A stretch of 42,552 nucleotides of DNA. Origin: an uncultured Lachnospiraceae bacterium (GTDB lineage Bacteria > Bacillota > Clostridia > Lachnospirales > Lachnospiraceae). Of the stretch, positions 1 to 9,160 are shown piece by piece. Location: the NCBI GenBank assembly GCA_902789735.1, contig CADAOZ010000021.1, positions 1 through 42,552 of the forward strand. The letters run 5' to 3'. Under the pieces are notes generated by a model. The model did no database searches. It saw only the letters and a program-made list of their open reading frames with translations, and was not told the origin of the DNA. Every line of letters begins with the position of its first letter. Within the stretch, counting starts at the first letter, position 1. Position numbers and translations under genes: made by a program.

Positions 1-1335
1 CAGGCTGCCGTCGCTCTTCTTTTGGGGCGTCAGCAGCAGGGTCTCCTTGTCGGCCGGGATCTTCATATTGCCGGAGCTGTAGGGATCCTTGACTGCTTTA
101 CCGGTATCGCCGTCATATACAGTACCCGCGGGCAGACCGGATTTCCAGCCGTTGGCGTCGCCGTAGACGATCTTGTGGGTCTTGGGATCGAAATAGCGGA
201 TATTTTTGTTGATCATGGTCCAGCCGGAAGCCACTACACCGCCAGTATTGACATAGATAAAGTTATCGTTCAGATAATAAAAACCGCTCGTGTTGCTGGT
301 GGGATAGGTACCTTTGATGACAGTCATACCTTTGCTGTCAGCATAATGGGTACCCTTTTTAAAGGTAATGCTCTTACCGGATACATCACCGACGACCGTC
401 ACGGTACTGCCGCTGACTGTCGCGGATTTACCGGAATTCACATCCTTGCTGACAGGATTGTATTCCCAGAATCCGCCTTTGAGCGTCTTGCCGTTTACGG
501 CGTTCTGCATGCCGGTCTCCACGTCAAAGTAGCTCCAGCAGTCTTTGGATGTCTCATGCCAGCCTTTATAAAAGTCTTCCGCGCTCTTTGCGCCGATGCG
601 GTAATATCTGGTGGTTTTATCGACCAGCGTCCACTTTCCCGCCGCGGTGACGGTAATGGAAGCCGTCTTTTTAGCGGCTTTCGTAGAAGCCGTTCCTTTG
701 CTGATGGTGGCGGTAAATGTGACCTTCCCTTCCTTCAGCAGTGTATAGTGTCCGGTCGCGGCATCCAAATCCACGCTGCCGGCGGGCGACGCGGACCATT
801 TGACAGTGGCGCCTGCGGGCAGTGTGCCTGTCAGTGTCAGGGTCCCGGCGGACCATACCCGGAGGGCTTTTTCCGCAGTGGGGACCTTAATGGCGATCTC
901 AGCCGCTTCCAGCGCCTGCAGTTCCTCTTCCGTCAGTTCATCTTCCGTCAGCGCCTCTGCGGCCGTTTCTGTCGCATCCACGTCCGCAGCTTCTTCAGCA
1001 CCTGCCGCTTCCGCTGTATCAGTCTCTTCCGTTACTTCATCCCCGGTTATGCCGTCTTCTTCCGTCAGGCCTTCCGAAGCTGCCTCTGCCGGATCCTCTG
1101 CCGGTTTGGGTTCCTGTTCCGCAGGAATCTCTTCAGGCTGGCCGTTCTCTTCCTGGCCGTCCGCCTCTTCCTCATCATTTTCCGGAACGGATGACGCTTC
1201 TTCCGGAGCCGTCTCTTCCTCTTCCTGTTCCGTTATGATTTCCGGTCCTGTCTCCGCGGCCATCAGCTGCGCTGAAGGTACTGCCGCTGCCGTAATCAGA
1301 ACGGTCAACAATAAAGCCAGTTTTCTTTTCATCAT
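1..1335 (-). CDS. Secreted L,D-transpeptidase-type cell-wall protein, N-terminal 445 residues (cut by window edge)
   Basis: The gene enters from the left edge, so only the first 445 codons are visible. It starts with a signal peptide (MMKRKLALLLTVLITAAAVP), followed by an acidic, Glu/Ala-rich linker of about 120 residues, an Ig-like segment beginning at AIKVPTAEKALRVWSAG, and aromatic/glycine cell-wall-binding repeats (GFYYLNDNFIYVN, GWTMINKNIRYFD). The catalytic end lies outside the window; I infer a YkuD domain there because the next gene (1365-3473) is a close paralogue with that end intact. AAAGGA lies about 7 bases before the ATG at 1335; a second in-frame ATG at 1332 follows directly. 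Only 29 bp separate it from the stop of the upstream paralogue, so the two are probably co-transcribed. The repeat portion is nearly identical to 2137-2450 apart from a 9-bp indel, whereas the acidic linker has diverged. Confidence 0.85.
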   Translation of the reverse strand, partial: MMKRKLALLLTVLITAAAVPSAQLMAAETGPEIITEQEEEETAPEEASSVPENDEEEADGQEENGQPEEIPAEQEPKPAEDPAEAASEGLTEEDGITGDEVTEETDTAEAAGAEEAADVDATETAAEALTEDELTEEELQALEAAEIAIKVPTAEKALRVWSAGTLTLTGTLPAGATVKWSASPAGSVDLDAATGHYTLLKEGKVTFTATISKGTASTKAAKKTASITVTAAGKWTLVDKTTRYYRIGAKSAEDFYKGWHETSKDCWSYFDVETGMQNAVNGKTLKGGFWEYNPVSKDVNSGKSATVSGSTVTVVGDVSGKSITFKKGTHYADSKGMTVIKGTYPTSNTSGFYYLNDNFIYVNTGGVVASGWTMINKNIRYFDPKTHKIVYGDANGWKSGLPAGTVYDGDTGKAVKDPYSSGNMKIPADKETLLLTPQKKSDGSL

Positions 1336-1364
1336 AACTGATTCCTTTCTGGCAATCCGCCGGA

Positions 1365-3473
1365 TTATTTTCCTCCATATACTACAACGGTGGTGTAGCG
1401 CTTGATATTGTTGTAGACCCACTTGGCGCGGCTGATATCCACGCGGATGCAGGAGGCGGTGATATGAACGCCCATACGTCCGTCCGATACATGCAGCGGT
1501 TTCATGGAATCGTTCTTATACTGCTGGGAATGGATAAAGTTACCGGATGAAATATAGGTGCAGTAATAGGAGATCGATACTCTGCCTCTCCTGTAGACAT
1601 AATATCCGGTGGTATAGTGTACGCCTGCTCTTGTGACAGATTTGCCGTTGACATATTTGCCGACGGAGCAGATCCAGAATTTGACCTGTTTCCAGTTGCC
1701 TTTGCGGCCTTCATAGATGGCCAGTTTGTGGTGGGCTCTGTCGCACAGGATCAGGTGCTTGGTGTCGGAGCTGTAGCCCTGGGCCTTCTTGAGCATATCG
1801 ACTGCCAGATTGCCGTCAACAGGGTTGCCGTTCTTGTTCATGGGAATGCCCTGGGCGGACGCGTTCCTGACCATTTCACCGTTGGTGGGCTTGAAATAAT
1901 AATATTTGTCTTTGATCTTGGTCCAGCCGGACTGGTACATAACGCCGGAATCCCTGAAGCCATAGTACTTGCCGTCGATCTGCTTGATGCCCTTGTAGCA
2001 GCCGGTCTTCTTGGTGATGTAATAGGTCTTCTTGCCCATCTTCCACCAGCCCATCGCCCTGCGGCCGTTGTCCTTGAACCAGAACTTGCAGTTGTTGACG
2101 GTCTTCCAGCAGTTCCTGGTCAGGATACCTGTGTTCAGGCTGCCGTCGCTCTTCTTTTGGGGCGTCAGCAGCAGGGTCTCCTTGTCGTCCTTGTCGGCCG
2201 GGATCTTCATATTGCCGGAGCTGTAGGGATCCTTGACTGCTTTTCCGGTATCGCCGTCATATACGGTGCCCGCGGGCAGACCGGCTTTCCAGCCGTTGGC
2301 GTCGCCGTAGACGATCTTGTGGGTCTCGGGATCGAAATAGCGGATATTTTTGTTGATCATGGTCCAGCCGGAGGCCACTACGCCGCTGGTATTGACATAG
2401 ATAAAGTTATCGTTCAGATAATAGAAGCCGTTCTTATTGCTGGTGGGATAAACTTTCTGAATGACAGCCATGCCCTTGCTGTCAAAATAGTAGGTACCCT
2501 TCCTGAAAGTAATAGTCGTGCCGGATACATCACCTACGACCTTCACGGTACTGCCGCTGACGGTCGCGGATTTACCGGAATTGGAATCCAGGCTCACGGG
2601 CGTATAGGCCCAGAAATCACCTTTCACAGTCTTACTGTCTTTGGGATTCTGACGTCCTGTATTGACATCAAAGTAAGTCCAGCAGTTTTTGGAAGTCTCA
2701 TGCCATCCTTTGTAGAAATCGTCCGCGCTCGCGGCACCCTTACGATAATATCTGGTCACGCCGTCGACCAGGGTCCATGTGCCTGCCGGGGAGACAGTGA
2801 TCTCTGCTGTCTTTGTAACAGGCTCTGCCTCCTGCTGACCTTCCTCTGCCGCCTCCTCGGCTGCAGGAATGGTGATGACAGCGGTAAAGGTAACTGTGCC
2901 TTCCTTCAGCAGTACATAATGACCGGTCTCCGGATCCAGATCCACATTCTCTGCGGGAGAAGCAGACCATGTGACCTGGCCGCCTTCCTGCAGACTGCCG
3001 TTCAGGGTCAGCCTGCCGGCCGCCCACACCTTGAGGGCCTTCTCCGCTGTAGGTACCTTGATAGCCAGCTCAGAGGCTTCCAGTACGGGCAGTTCCTGTT
3101 CTGTGACCGCTTCCGCAGCCTCTTCTACAGTGATATCTTCCGCCGCGCTGTCGGTTTCACCGGCTTCCTCTTCGATTTCCTCCGCGGGAGCCGCTTCCTC
3201 TTCGTCTCCGGGAACAATGGTTTCCTCCGCGTCCGCTGCATCCTGACCGGATTCTTCCACTTCGGCGGGATCTGTATCGATCACTTCCGCCTCTTCAGAA
3301 GCACTGTCTTCATCGGAAATCTCCGTTTCTACGACAGTGGTCCCCGCCTCGGAAGTATCTTCCTGAGTCATCTCTGTCATTTCAGTGCCGGTATCCGCCG
3401 CCATCAGCTGTGCCGAAGGTACAGCTGCCGCAGTCAGTATGACCGTCAGCAGCAATGCCAGTCTTCGTTTCAT
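1365..3473 (-). CDS. Secreted L,D-transpeptidase (YkuD) with acidic linker and cell-wall-binding repeats
   Basis: A 702-residue exported protein, predicted to cross-link peptidoglycan or attach polymers outside the membrane. Order of parts: signal peptide (1-25), strongly acidic linker (about 26-137), Ig-like segment (about 137-240), cell-wall-binding-type repeats rich in GW and YY (about 255-560), and a C-terminal YkuD domain (about 573-702). The catalytic region shows His648 (NFIHSQQ), His670 and Cys675 in HITASCIR, matching the family's H...S-x-G-C-[IV]-R except that Gly before Cys is Ser. The start was placed at MKRRLALL because GGAGGAATTAGT directly precedes that ATG; an upstream extension of 11 codons lacks a ribosome binding site. 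Strong paralogue of the gene that follows at 1335. Whether the active site is fully functional is inferred. Confidence 0.88.
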   Translation of the reverse strand: MKRRLALLLTVILTAAAVPSAQLMAADTGTEMTEMTQEDTSEAGTTVVETEISDEDSASEEAEVIDTDPAEVEESGQDAADAEETIVPGDEEEAAPAEEIEEEAGETDSAAEDITVEEAAEAVTEQELPVLEASELAIKVPTAEKALKVWAAGRLTLNGSLQEGGQVTWSASPAENVDLDPETGHYVLLKEGTVTFTAVITIPAAEEAAEEGQQEAEPVTKTAEITVSPAGTWTLVDGVTRYYRKGAASADDFYKGWHETSKNCWTYFDVNTGRQNPKDSKTVKGDFWAYTPVSLDSNSGKSATVSGSTVKVVGDVSGTTITFRKGTYYFDSKGMAVIQKVYPTSNKNGFYYLNDNFIYVNTSGVVASGWTMINKNIRYFDPETHKIVYGDANGWKAGLPAGTVYDGDTGKAVKDPYSSGNMKIPADKDDKETLLLTPQKKSDGSLNTGILTRNCWKTVNNCKFWFKDNGRRAMGWWKMGKKTYYITKKTGCYKGIKQIDGKYYGFRDSGVMYQSGWTKIKDKYYYFKPTNGEMVRNASAQGIPMNKNGNPVDGNLAVDMLKKAQGYSSDTKHLILCDRAHHKLAIYEGRKGNWKQVKFWICSVGKYVNGKSVTRAGVHYTTGYYVYRRGRVSISYYCTYISSGNFIHSQQYKNDSMKPLHVSDGRMGVHITASCIRVDISRAKWVYNNIKRYTTVVVYGGK

Positions 3474-3536
3474 ACTAATTCCTCCTATTTTCCAACCACA
3501 TTTCAATGTTCTTTTTATAGTTTCGGTTACAATTTT

Positions 3537-3564
3537 TATATATTAACATTCTTTTTTAGTTTAA
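3537..3564 (-). promoter_or_regulatory. Possible sigma-A promoter for the transpeptidase pair
   Basis: On the minus strand TTAAAC (3564-3559) and TATATA (3542-3537) are separated by 16 bp in a very AT-rich stretch about 65 bp before the ATG at 3473. Both boxes deviate from consensus, so this is a suggestion only; the AT-rich context and position upstream of a gene pair support it. Confidence 0.4.
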
Positions 3565-3687
3565 CACAAGCGCTATTTGAATATCTATGAATGGCACAAG
3601 AATTTACTACAAAAAACTGAAATTTTGTGACATTTCGAACCATTTCAGATCCTGACCTGCCGGATCCTCTCTTCCGGAAGACAGGGA

Positions 3688-3725
3688 AATCCCGCGGCCG
3701 GGTCCTGACGCCCGGCCGCGGGATT
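3688..3725 (-). terminator. Strong hairpin after the third transpeptidase gene
   Basis: A perfect 15-bp inverted repeat (AATCCCGCGGCCGGG / CCCGGCCGCGGGATT) with an 8-nt loop lies 26 bp beyond the stop codon at 3752. The T-run on the minus strand is short (ATTTCCC), so termination efficiency is uncertain, but position and stability fit the end of the 5728-3752 transcript. Confidence 0.65.
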
Positions 3726-3751
3726 CTGCATCTTTATGCGGGATGAAAAGA

Positions 3752-5728
3752 TCAATAGCAGACTACTTTGCTGCCCCAGCCCACATTATCATAGATATAT
3801 TTGCATTCCGAAAGCGGCAGTCTTACACAGGATTCGGAGATCTTGTAGCCCAGACGTCCGTCCACAACATTGGACGGATAGGAGTCATAAGCCGAGTAAA
3901 GCACCGAATGGAAGAAGAAGCCCGCTGTCGTATAGGTGTTATACCAGGTGGTAGACAGGGAATACTGTCTCTTGTACTGCTTGAAGTTGACGGTAAAGGT
4001 ACCGCTGGGCGTGACCGAACCGGTGCCGGCCATGTTCCAGTGACCGATCGAGCAGGAACTGTACCGGACGATAGACCAGCTGTTCTTGGATCCGGTCCCC
4101 TTAAAGACCGCCACCTTGTAATCGCTCTTGTTGACCAGAATCAGCCACTTGGTCGAGCTGGTCAGGCCCTGGGCCTTGATGAACATGCTGCCTCTGGTAC
4201 CGGACAGGTCCGCTTTACCGCTGCCATTGAGCCAGACGCCGTTCACGGTCTTATTCTTCTGTACCACGCCGTGGCTGTTCATATAATAATAGGAGCCGTT
4301 GATCTTCTGCCAGCCGGCCTGCAGTACGCCGTTCTGGTTGAAGTAATAGGGCTTGCCGTCAATGGTCTTGAACCCCTTATAGCATCCGGTCTTTTTGGTA
4401 ATATAGTAGGTCTTCTTGTTAATGACCTGCCATCCGGTCAACTGTTTGGCGTTCTTATTGAAATAGAACTTGCAGCCGTTGATCGTCCTCCAGCAGTTGA
4501 TGGCCAGGGTGCCGTTGGCATTGTAATGATGGGACCCCGCGCAGATGGTGGCGGACACTTTCTTGCCGGTCTTGAGATCGGTCACCGTCACCTTTTTCTG
4601 ACTGTCCATCTTGTGCCAGCCGGTGATCAGCTTATAATTGCTGAAATATTTCCACTTGCCGTCATGGCACTGCCAGCCGTTGACCGCGACGCTCTTCTTA
4701 TTTACAAATACCCATTTGCCGTCCAGCTTATAGAAGCCGTTGCCGGTATTGACGCCCCGGACAATGGCGACACCCTTGGAATTGAAGATGTGATGTCCCT
4801 TGCCGAAGGTGACCTTTTTGCCGGTGACCTCACCCTTTACTGTAAATTCCTTGGAGGTATTAACGGATCCCTTGTAATTATTACCTGTACTCAGGTCAAA
4901 GTAATGCCAGCAGTTCTTTTCCGTTTCATGCCAGCCCTTATAGTAGGCGCTTTCCTTGGTCGCCCCGGCAGGATAATATCTTGTATATTTCCCGTTCTTG
5001 GTCCAGCCGCCGGCTTTTTTGACCGTGATGGTGGCCTTGATGTTCTTCCAGCCGCCTGTCGAGGGTTCGGAGACTTTGGCCGTGACCACGATCTTGCCGC
5101 TCTTTTTGGCATTAAGGACACCGGAACCGCTGATGGTGCCGGCAGAGGCAGGCTCAATGCTCCATTTGACCTTATACTTGCCGGAAGGAGCGCCCGTTTT
5201 GATCTTGAGCGTACTGTTGTTGAACAGTTTGACCGAGCTGGGAATGACCATCTTATAGCTGTATTTCAACTTTTTGGCGGCCAGGAGCTCGTCCAGCTCC
5301 TCTTCTACGATCTCTTCCTCTTCCGCCGCTTCCGTTGCCGCCAGTGCGGCGTCTTCTTCGGAATCCGCAGCTTCCACTATGTCCTCATCTTCCCGGGCGG
5401 ACGCGTCTGTTCCGTCCGCGGGTGCCTGTTCATTGGTCCTGTCTGTTCCGGCTTCAGAGGTATTGTCTGTCTGCGGCGCTTCGCTCACCGCCTCACCGGC
5501 TGTCTCCGCTTCCGCCTTGTCCGCCTCCCGGTCTTCACCGGTTTCATCCGGGCGGCCTTCGTCAGCGGAACTGTCCTCGATCACAGTGACCTGGGCCTGC
5601 TCCTCTTCCTGTTCTTCCGTTTCTTCTACAACTGTTGTATCAGATTGGGTAGAGCCCGTTTCCGCAGCCGCGGCAGGCACTGCTGTCAGCATGACCGCCG
5701 CAAGCAGAATGGCAATCTGACGCTTCAT
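3752..5728 (-). CDS. Secreted L,D-transpeptidase (YkuD), third paralogue
   Basis: A 658-residue protein with the same plan as its two downstream neighbours but clearly diverged. It has a signal peptide (MKRQIAILLAAVMLTAVPAAAA), an acidic linker to about residue 165, a BIG2-like Ig segment (VIPSSVKLFNNSTLKIKTG...), cell-wall-binding repeats (GWQVINKKTYYITKKTG and similar), and a C-terminal YkuD domain from about residue 527. The domain carries the typical TPSGTF strand (about 573-578), His607 (FFHSVLY) and Cys634 in ISESCVRL. As in the paralogue at 1365-3473, Ser replaces the usual Gly before the catalytic Cys. GGAGG sits 7 bases before the ATG. It has its own transcript end (hairpin 3688-3725). 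Predicted to form 3-3 peptidoglycan cross-links or anchor surface polymers; the substrate is not deducible. Confidence 0.88.
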   Translation of the reverse strand: MKRQIAILLAAVMLTAVPAAAAETGSTQSDTTVVEETEEQEEEQAQVTVIEDSSADEGRPDETGEDREADKAEAETAGEAVSEAPQTDNTSEAGTDRTNEQAPADGTDASAREDEDIVEAADSEEDAALAATEAAEEEEIVEEELDELLAAKKLKYSYKMVIPSSVKLFNNSTLKIKTGAPSGKYKVKWSIEPASAGTISGSGVLNAKKSGKIVVTAKVSEPSTGGWKNIKATITVKKAGGWTKNGKYTRYYPAGATKESAYYKGWHETEKNCWHYFDLSTGNNYKGSVNTSKEFTVKGEVTGKKVTFGKGHHIFNSKGVAIVRGVNTGNGFYKLDGKWVFVNKKSVAVNGWQCHDGKWKYFSNYKLITGWHKMDSQKKVTVTDLKTGKKVSATICAGSHHYNANGTLAINCWRTINGCKFYFNKNAKQLTGWQVINKKTYYITKKTGCYKGFKTIDGKPYYFNQNGVLQAGWQKINGSYYYMNSHGVVQKNKTVNGVWLNGSGKADLSGTRGSMFIKAQGLTSSTKWLILVNKSDYKVAVFKGTGSKNSWSIVRYSSCSIGHWNMAGTGSVTPSGTFTVNFKQYKRQYSLSTTWYNTYTTAGFFFHSVLYSAYDSYPSNVVDGRLGYKISESCVRLPLSECKYIYDNVGWGSKVVCY

Positions 5729-5869
5729 TTACATCCCTCCTTCACTAAACAGATATGGGTCAATGATCCGCTCCGCACAGTATCTTTTCATACGGCGGGT
5801 ATCTTTCACTATACTACTTTTGCCTTCTGAAATCCAGATTTCAAAGAAAGATTTTCGATCCCGGGGCAG

Positions 5870-5906
5870 AAAAACGCGGAGGCGCCGCGCCGGGCAGTCT
5901 CCGCGT
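5870..5906 (-). terminator. Rho-independent terminator after the nucleotidyltransferase gene
   Basis: On the minus strand the stem ACGCGGAG / CTCCGCGT encloses a GC-rich loop and is followed by a run of T (plus-strand AAAA at 5870-5873). It lies about 95 bp beyond the stop codon at 6002 and would end the operon that begins near 11.4 kb. The remaining gap (5729-6001) shows no gene. Confidence 0.75.
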
Positions 5907-6001
5907 ATTTTCTCTTTCCTTATTTAGTGCTGCTTCAGCCTGCCGCAGTTTAACTTACCGCAGTTTACCGGTCTTCCGGTTCCGGCCCGGACCAGATCCG
6001 C

Positions 6002-6934
6002 TCAGCCGAACAGTTTCTCCTGATAAACGCCTGCTTCGATCAGGGCACGGAAGGAATTCACGACCGATTCCTTGTCCTCCTTATAAGTAACGCCGAACCA
6101 CTTGTCCGGGGACTCAAGTACTTTGACGGAGCATTTGCCCTCCGCCAGCATACCGCCGATGATCGTAGGCAGCAGATATTCACCCTTCATCTCATTGCCG
6201 GCTTCGAAAGTCTCCTGCAGGAACACCTTAAAACCGTCCCACAGCACATCCATGAATTCCGGCGTCAGTCCCCACATATTCATGGAAACATAACAGTCGG
6301 GATCCAGGGCCTCTCCGTTGACGGATGCACCGACCGTGCCGTTCTCTGTGGTTTTCAGGATATCGGAGGTTTCCACGACTTCGGTCAGGAAACCGTCTCC
6401 ATTGACCTTGCAGACGCCCCGGGTGACTGTGCCGTTGTCACTGAGGGTATTTTTCAGGATAAAGCCGACCATACAGTAATCTGTGGGCTTTGCGGGATCA
6501 TAATTCTGCAGATAGGCATACAGCTTTCTGTAAGCCTCTTTACCGTAGTAATCATCCGCATTGATGACCGCGAAAGGTCCGTCGATCAGGCCGTCGCAGG
6601 CAAGGATGGCCTGGCCTGTTCCCCAGGGCTTAGTGCGGCCTTCGGGCCTTACAAAGCCTTCCGGAAGAGCGTCGCCGCTCTGGAATGCGTAGGCTACTTC
6701 CACACCGCGGTCAGCGCATACCTTCTCGATCCTGTTTCCGATGATCTCGCGGAAATCCGCTTCGATATCCCTGCGGATGACAAATACGATCTTCTCAAAG
6801 CCTGCTTCCATGGCATCATATACGGAATAATCCATAATGATCTCGCCGGAAGGACCGACCGGCTCCAGCTGCTTGATGCCGCCGCCGAATCTTGATCCGA
6901 TGCCGGCCGCCATAATTACCAGTGTTGTTTTCAT
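6002..6934 (-). CDS. Sugar-phosphate nucleotidyltransferase family protein
   Basis: A 310-residue cytosolic enzyme of the NTP-transferase fold, predicted to activate a sugar or alditol phosphate to an NDP derivative. The N-terminal nucleotide-binding motif is MAAGIGSRFGGGIKQLEPVG (residues 8-27), and a metal-binding Asp pair is visible in FAVINADDYYG. The sequence resembles the GalU/RfbA superfamily, but I cannot name the sugar. GGAGGAATT precedes the ATG. It follows the VanZ-family gene after 175 bp and is followed by a good terminator. That gap contains a TATAAT-like box (6982-6977, minus) next to a GGACTGCGGTCC near-palindrome, so it may have its own promoter. Its location between an envelope-polymer operon and cell-wall enzymes suggests precursor supply for a surface glycan. 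Confidence 0.85.
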   Translation of the reverse strand: MKTTLVIMAAGIGSRFGGGIKQLEPVGPSGEIIMDYSVYDAMEAGFEKIVFVIRRDIEADFREIIGNRIEKVCADRGVEVAYAFQSGDALPEGFVRPEGRTKPWGTGQAILACDGLIDGPFAVINADDYYGKEAYRKLYAYLQNYDPAKPTDYCMVGFILKNTLSDNGTVTRGVCKVNGDGFLTEVVETSDILKTTENGTVGASVNGEALDPDCYVSMNMWGLTPEFMDVLWDGFKVFLQETFEAGNEMKGEYLLPTIIGGMLAEGKCSVKVLESPDKWFGVTYKEDKESVVNSFRALIEAGVYQEKLFG

Positions 6935-7109
6935 AATTCCTCCATTCGGGCAGCCTGCCGCTGCCGCTTTTTTTCTATTATACAGGACTGCGGTCCGAAA
7001 TGCTATCCGGCCTGCCGCTTACTGTGTCTTTTCCGCATCGCTTCCGGATTTTTCTCCTCCACAGGAACACGGACCGCGGTGATTCTCAGCACGGTACAGC
7101 CGCATATGG

Positions 7110-7607
7110 TCATGCTCCTCCATTGGTACGTGAACTACGGGCTCTGCGGAAGCGGCGCAGCGCCTGCAGCAGGAGACTGCCGGCCAGAATGCCCACACTG
7201 TCGATCAGGACATCCCGGGGACTGCCGCTCCGGTCCGGTACAAAGGTCTGATGATATTCATCCGTACAGGCATACAGGATACTCAGCAGGGGCCCCAGCC
7301 AGACCAGGGTCTTCCAGCTGACCCCGTACATAGACAGGGTGACCGGCAGAAGGATGGCCAGGACCGCGTATTCCGTCATATGGGCCGCCTTGCGGACATA
7401 GAACTGCATGCGGCTGATAATCTCCTGCTGACGTGACATGCTGTACTCATCAAAATCTTCAATGACTGTATCCGCTATGAATTCACATACAGCCCCGCTC
7501 ATGCCGGAAGAGGATTCCCCGTCCGCCCCGGACATGCCAAAGATAAATGCCATCCAGAAAATGGTCAGCCCTGTCAGCAGAATTCTGGTGAACCTTCTGC
7601 CGGTCAT
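7110..7607 (-). CDS. VanZ family membrane protein
   Basis: A 165-residue integral membrane protein of the VanZ family, with about four hydrophobic segments. The signature is clear: RKAAHMTEYAVLAILL in the middle and YACTDEYHQTFVPDRSGSPRD followed by a final membrane helix. VanZ itself gives low-level teicoplanin resistance by an unknown mechanism; most homologues are uncharacterised envelope proteins. Its ATG overlaps the stop of the upstream LCP gene (ATGA, 7604-7607) and has only a weak ribosome binding site, so translation is probably coupled. The C-terminus is strongly basic (RRFRRARSSR). Confidence 0.88.
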   Translation of the reverse strand: MTGRRFTRILLTGLTIFWMAFIFGMSGADGESSSGMSGAVCEFIADTVIEDFDEYSMSRQQEIISRMQFYVRKAAHMTEYAVLAILLPVTLSMYGVSWKTLVWLGPLLSILYACTDEYHQTFVPDRSGSPRDVLIDSVGILAGSLLLQALRRFRRARSSRTNGGA

Positions 7608-9109
7608 CTGGCTGCCAGGACCTCTTTGATCCTCGCGCTCAGGCCGGCAATGACATCCTCATCCGGCCACATCACGTACAGCCTGGTATCACCCATGGAG
7701 AAGGTCGTCTGACTGTCTCCGGTTCCGGTCGCCACCTGGCTTTCATTGTTCCATTGGATTCCCTCTGTCAGCTGACGGCTGACCAGTTTGGTAATATCTT
7801 CACGGGTCATGGAGGTCTGCATATTGGCTGCCATGACTTCCATCAGTGCATCCGCGTGGAGCAGTACCTCTCTGGATGTCAGCTTGTCAATGATGGCGGC
7901 AATGACCGCTTCCTGGTCCCTGCCCCGCTGATTATCGCCGGTCGCGAAAGAATAACGTTCTCTGGAGAAAGCCAGCGCTGTTTCACCGTCCATATGGTTG
8001 ATTCCATGATGGAAATCGCCATAGGGCTCTTCCACATAAACATCAATGCCGCCCAGTGCGTCCACAATGTTGATGACGGAAGTAAAGTTGACACGCACGT
8101 AATAATCGACCTGCACATCATAAATACTCTCGATCGTCTCAATAGAAGTATTGATGCCGTAAATGCCGGCGTGAGTCAGCTTGTCCCGCTCCTCTCCGGA
8201 TACGCCCGGGATGGGAACATAGTAGTCACGGGGCGTGGATGTCTGCAGAATCTGATGCGTATAAGGATTCACGGTCACCAGAATATTGACATCACTCCGG
8301 CTGGTCGTCGTAATGGGACCTTCTACGTCAATACCGCTGATATAGACTGTGAAAGGCTCCTCGACCGAAGCCTGCCGTTCGTTGATATTTTTGGCCTCGG
8401 ACGTCAGGTCAAAACTGTAAAGGATACGGATCTTGTCCGAGTACTCTGTGATTCCTTCATCCAGGGTCGGCGTGTAGGCCTTGTTGTAAATAATGGCACG
8501 GATTTCGCCCCGCAGAAGAGCATTGGCCTGATCCATAGGGGAGGCGTATTCCTCCGTGGTAATGCTCCTGCCGATTTCGCCGGTAACATGGTCCACGGAA
8601 CTCTGGGTCTTTTCCTGCCCGTCTGTCATGGAAATACCGAAAGTATAATCGGCTGCGTCTGCCAGGGTCTGGGCCTCATCGTTGGCCAGAACCGCGACGA
8701 CCATTGTATCGATTTCCGCGAACTCGTCATTGGTAATGGTATTAATGGTGCTCATGATCCGGACCAGGTAAAAAATACCGATGCTCATAACAGCCGTAAA
8801 TACCAGACTGATCACAATGCCTCCGATCCTGCTGCCTGTCCCCTTTCCCAGATGGAAGGGCAGGGCCAGAATGACCGAAGCGATCATGACCGCGGCAACG
8901 ATCAGCAGGTATTTGCCGGGCAGATAGCCGCTGGTCGCCGCAAAAAATACGATCAGCATGGCAGCCACAATATGCAGCACCAGGGCGATCCTGCCGGCGA
9001 TCCGAAGGGGGCCGCTGACAGGCCGGTTCACATCATCCCTTTCTTCTTCCGCGAAATAGACTTCTTCTGTGTATTCTTCCTCTGCGTAACCTCTGTTCTT
9101 TTTATCCAT
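7604..9109 (-). CDS. LytR-CpsA-Psr (LCP) family polymer ligase
   Basis: A 501-residue membrane protein. A cytoplasmic acidic N-terminus precedes three hydrophobic segments (about residues 38-60, 68-86, 96-118), and an extracellular LCP domain occupies roughly 250-430. LCP enzymes transfer undecaprenyl-linked polymers (teichoic acids, capsule) to peptidoglycan. Family hallmarks visible: DVNILVTVNPYTHQI, STPRDYYV, DKLTHAGIYG, INIVDALGGIDVYV, ALAFSRERYSF and GDNQRGRDQEAVI; the arginines of the last two motifs bind the polyprenyl pyrophosphate in known members. AAAGGA lies before the ATG. It sits 51 bp after the LtaS/MdoB-like gene and overlaps vanZ by 4 bp. It is the natural candidate for attaching the product of the 13-28 kb glycan cluster to the wall, which is inference. 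Confidence 0.92.
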   Translation of the reverse strand: MDKKNRGYAEEEYTEEVYFAEEERDDVNRPVSGPLRIAGRIALVLHIVAAMLIVFFAATSGYLPGKYLLIVAAVMIASVILALPFHLGKGTGSRIGGIVISLVFTAVMSIGIFYLVRIMSTINTITNDEFAEIDTMVVAVLANDEAQTLADAADYTFGISMTDGQEKTQSSVDHVTGEIGRSITTEEYASPMDQANALLRGEIRAIIYNKAYTPTLDEGITEYSDKIRILYSFDLTSEAKNINERQASVEEPFTVYISGIDVEGPITTTSRSDVNILVTVNPYTHQILQTSTPRDYYVPIPGVSGEERDKLTHAGIYGINTSIETIESIYDVQVDYYVRVNFTSVINIVDALGGIDVYVEEPYGDFHHGINHMDGETALAFSRERYSFATGDNQRGRDQEAVIAAIIDKLTSREVLLHADALMEVMAANMQTSMTREDITKLVSRQLTEGIQWNNESQVATGTGDSQTTFSMGDTRLYVMWPDEDVIAGLSARIKEVLAAR

Positions 9110-9160
9110 ACTTTTCCTTTCCGGCTTTTCCTGCCGGTACCGGGGCAGTCTGTCCCGGTC

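Noticed and set aside
3743..5830. Long plus-strand frame opposite the third transpeptidase gene
   Set aside because: No ribosome binding site or recognisable domain; it mirrors the codon use of the minus-strand gene, which has a signal peptide and a YkuD domain.
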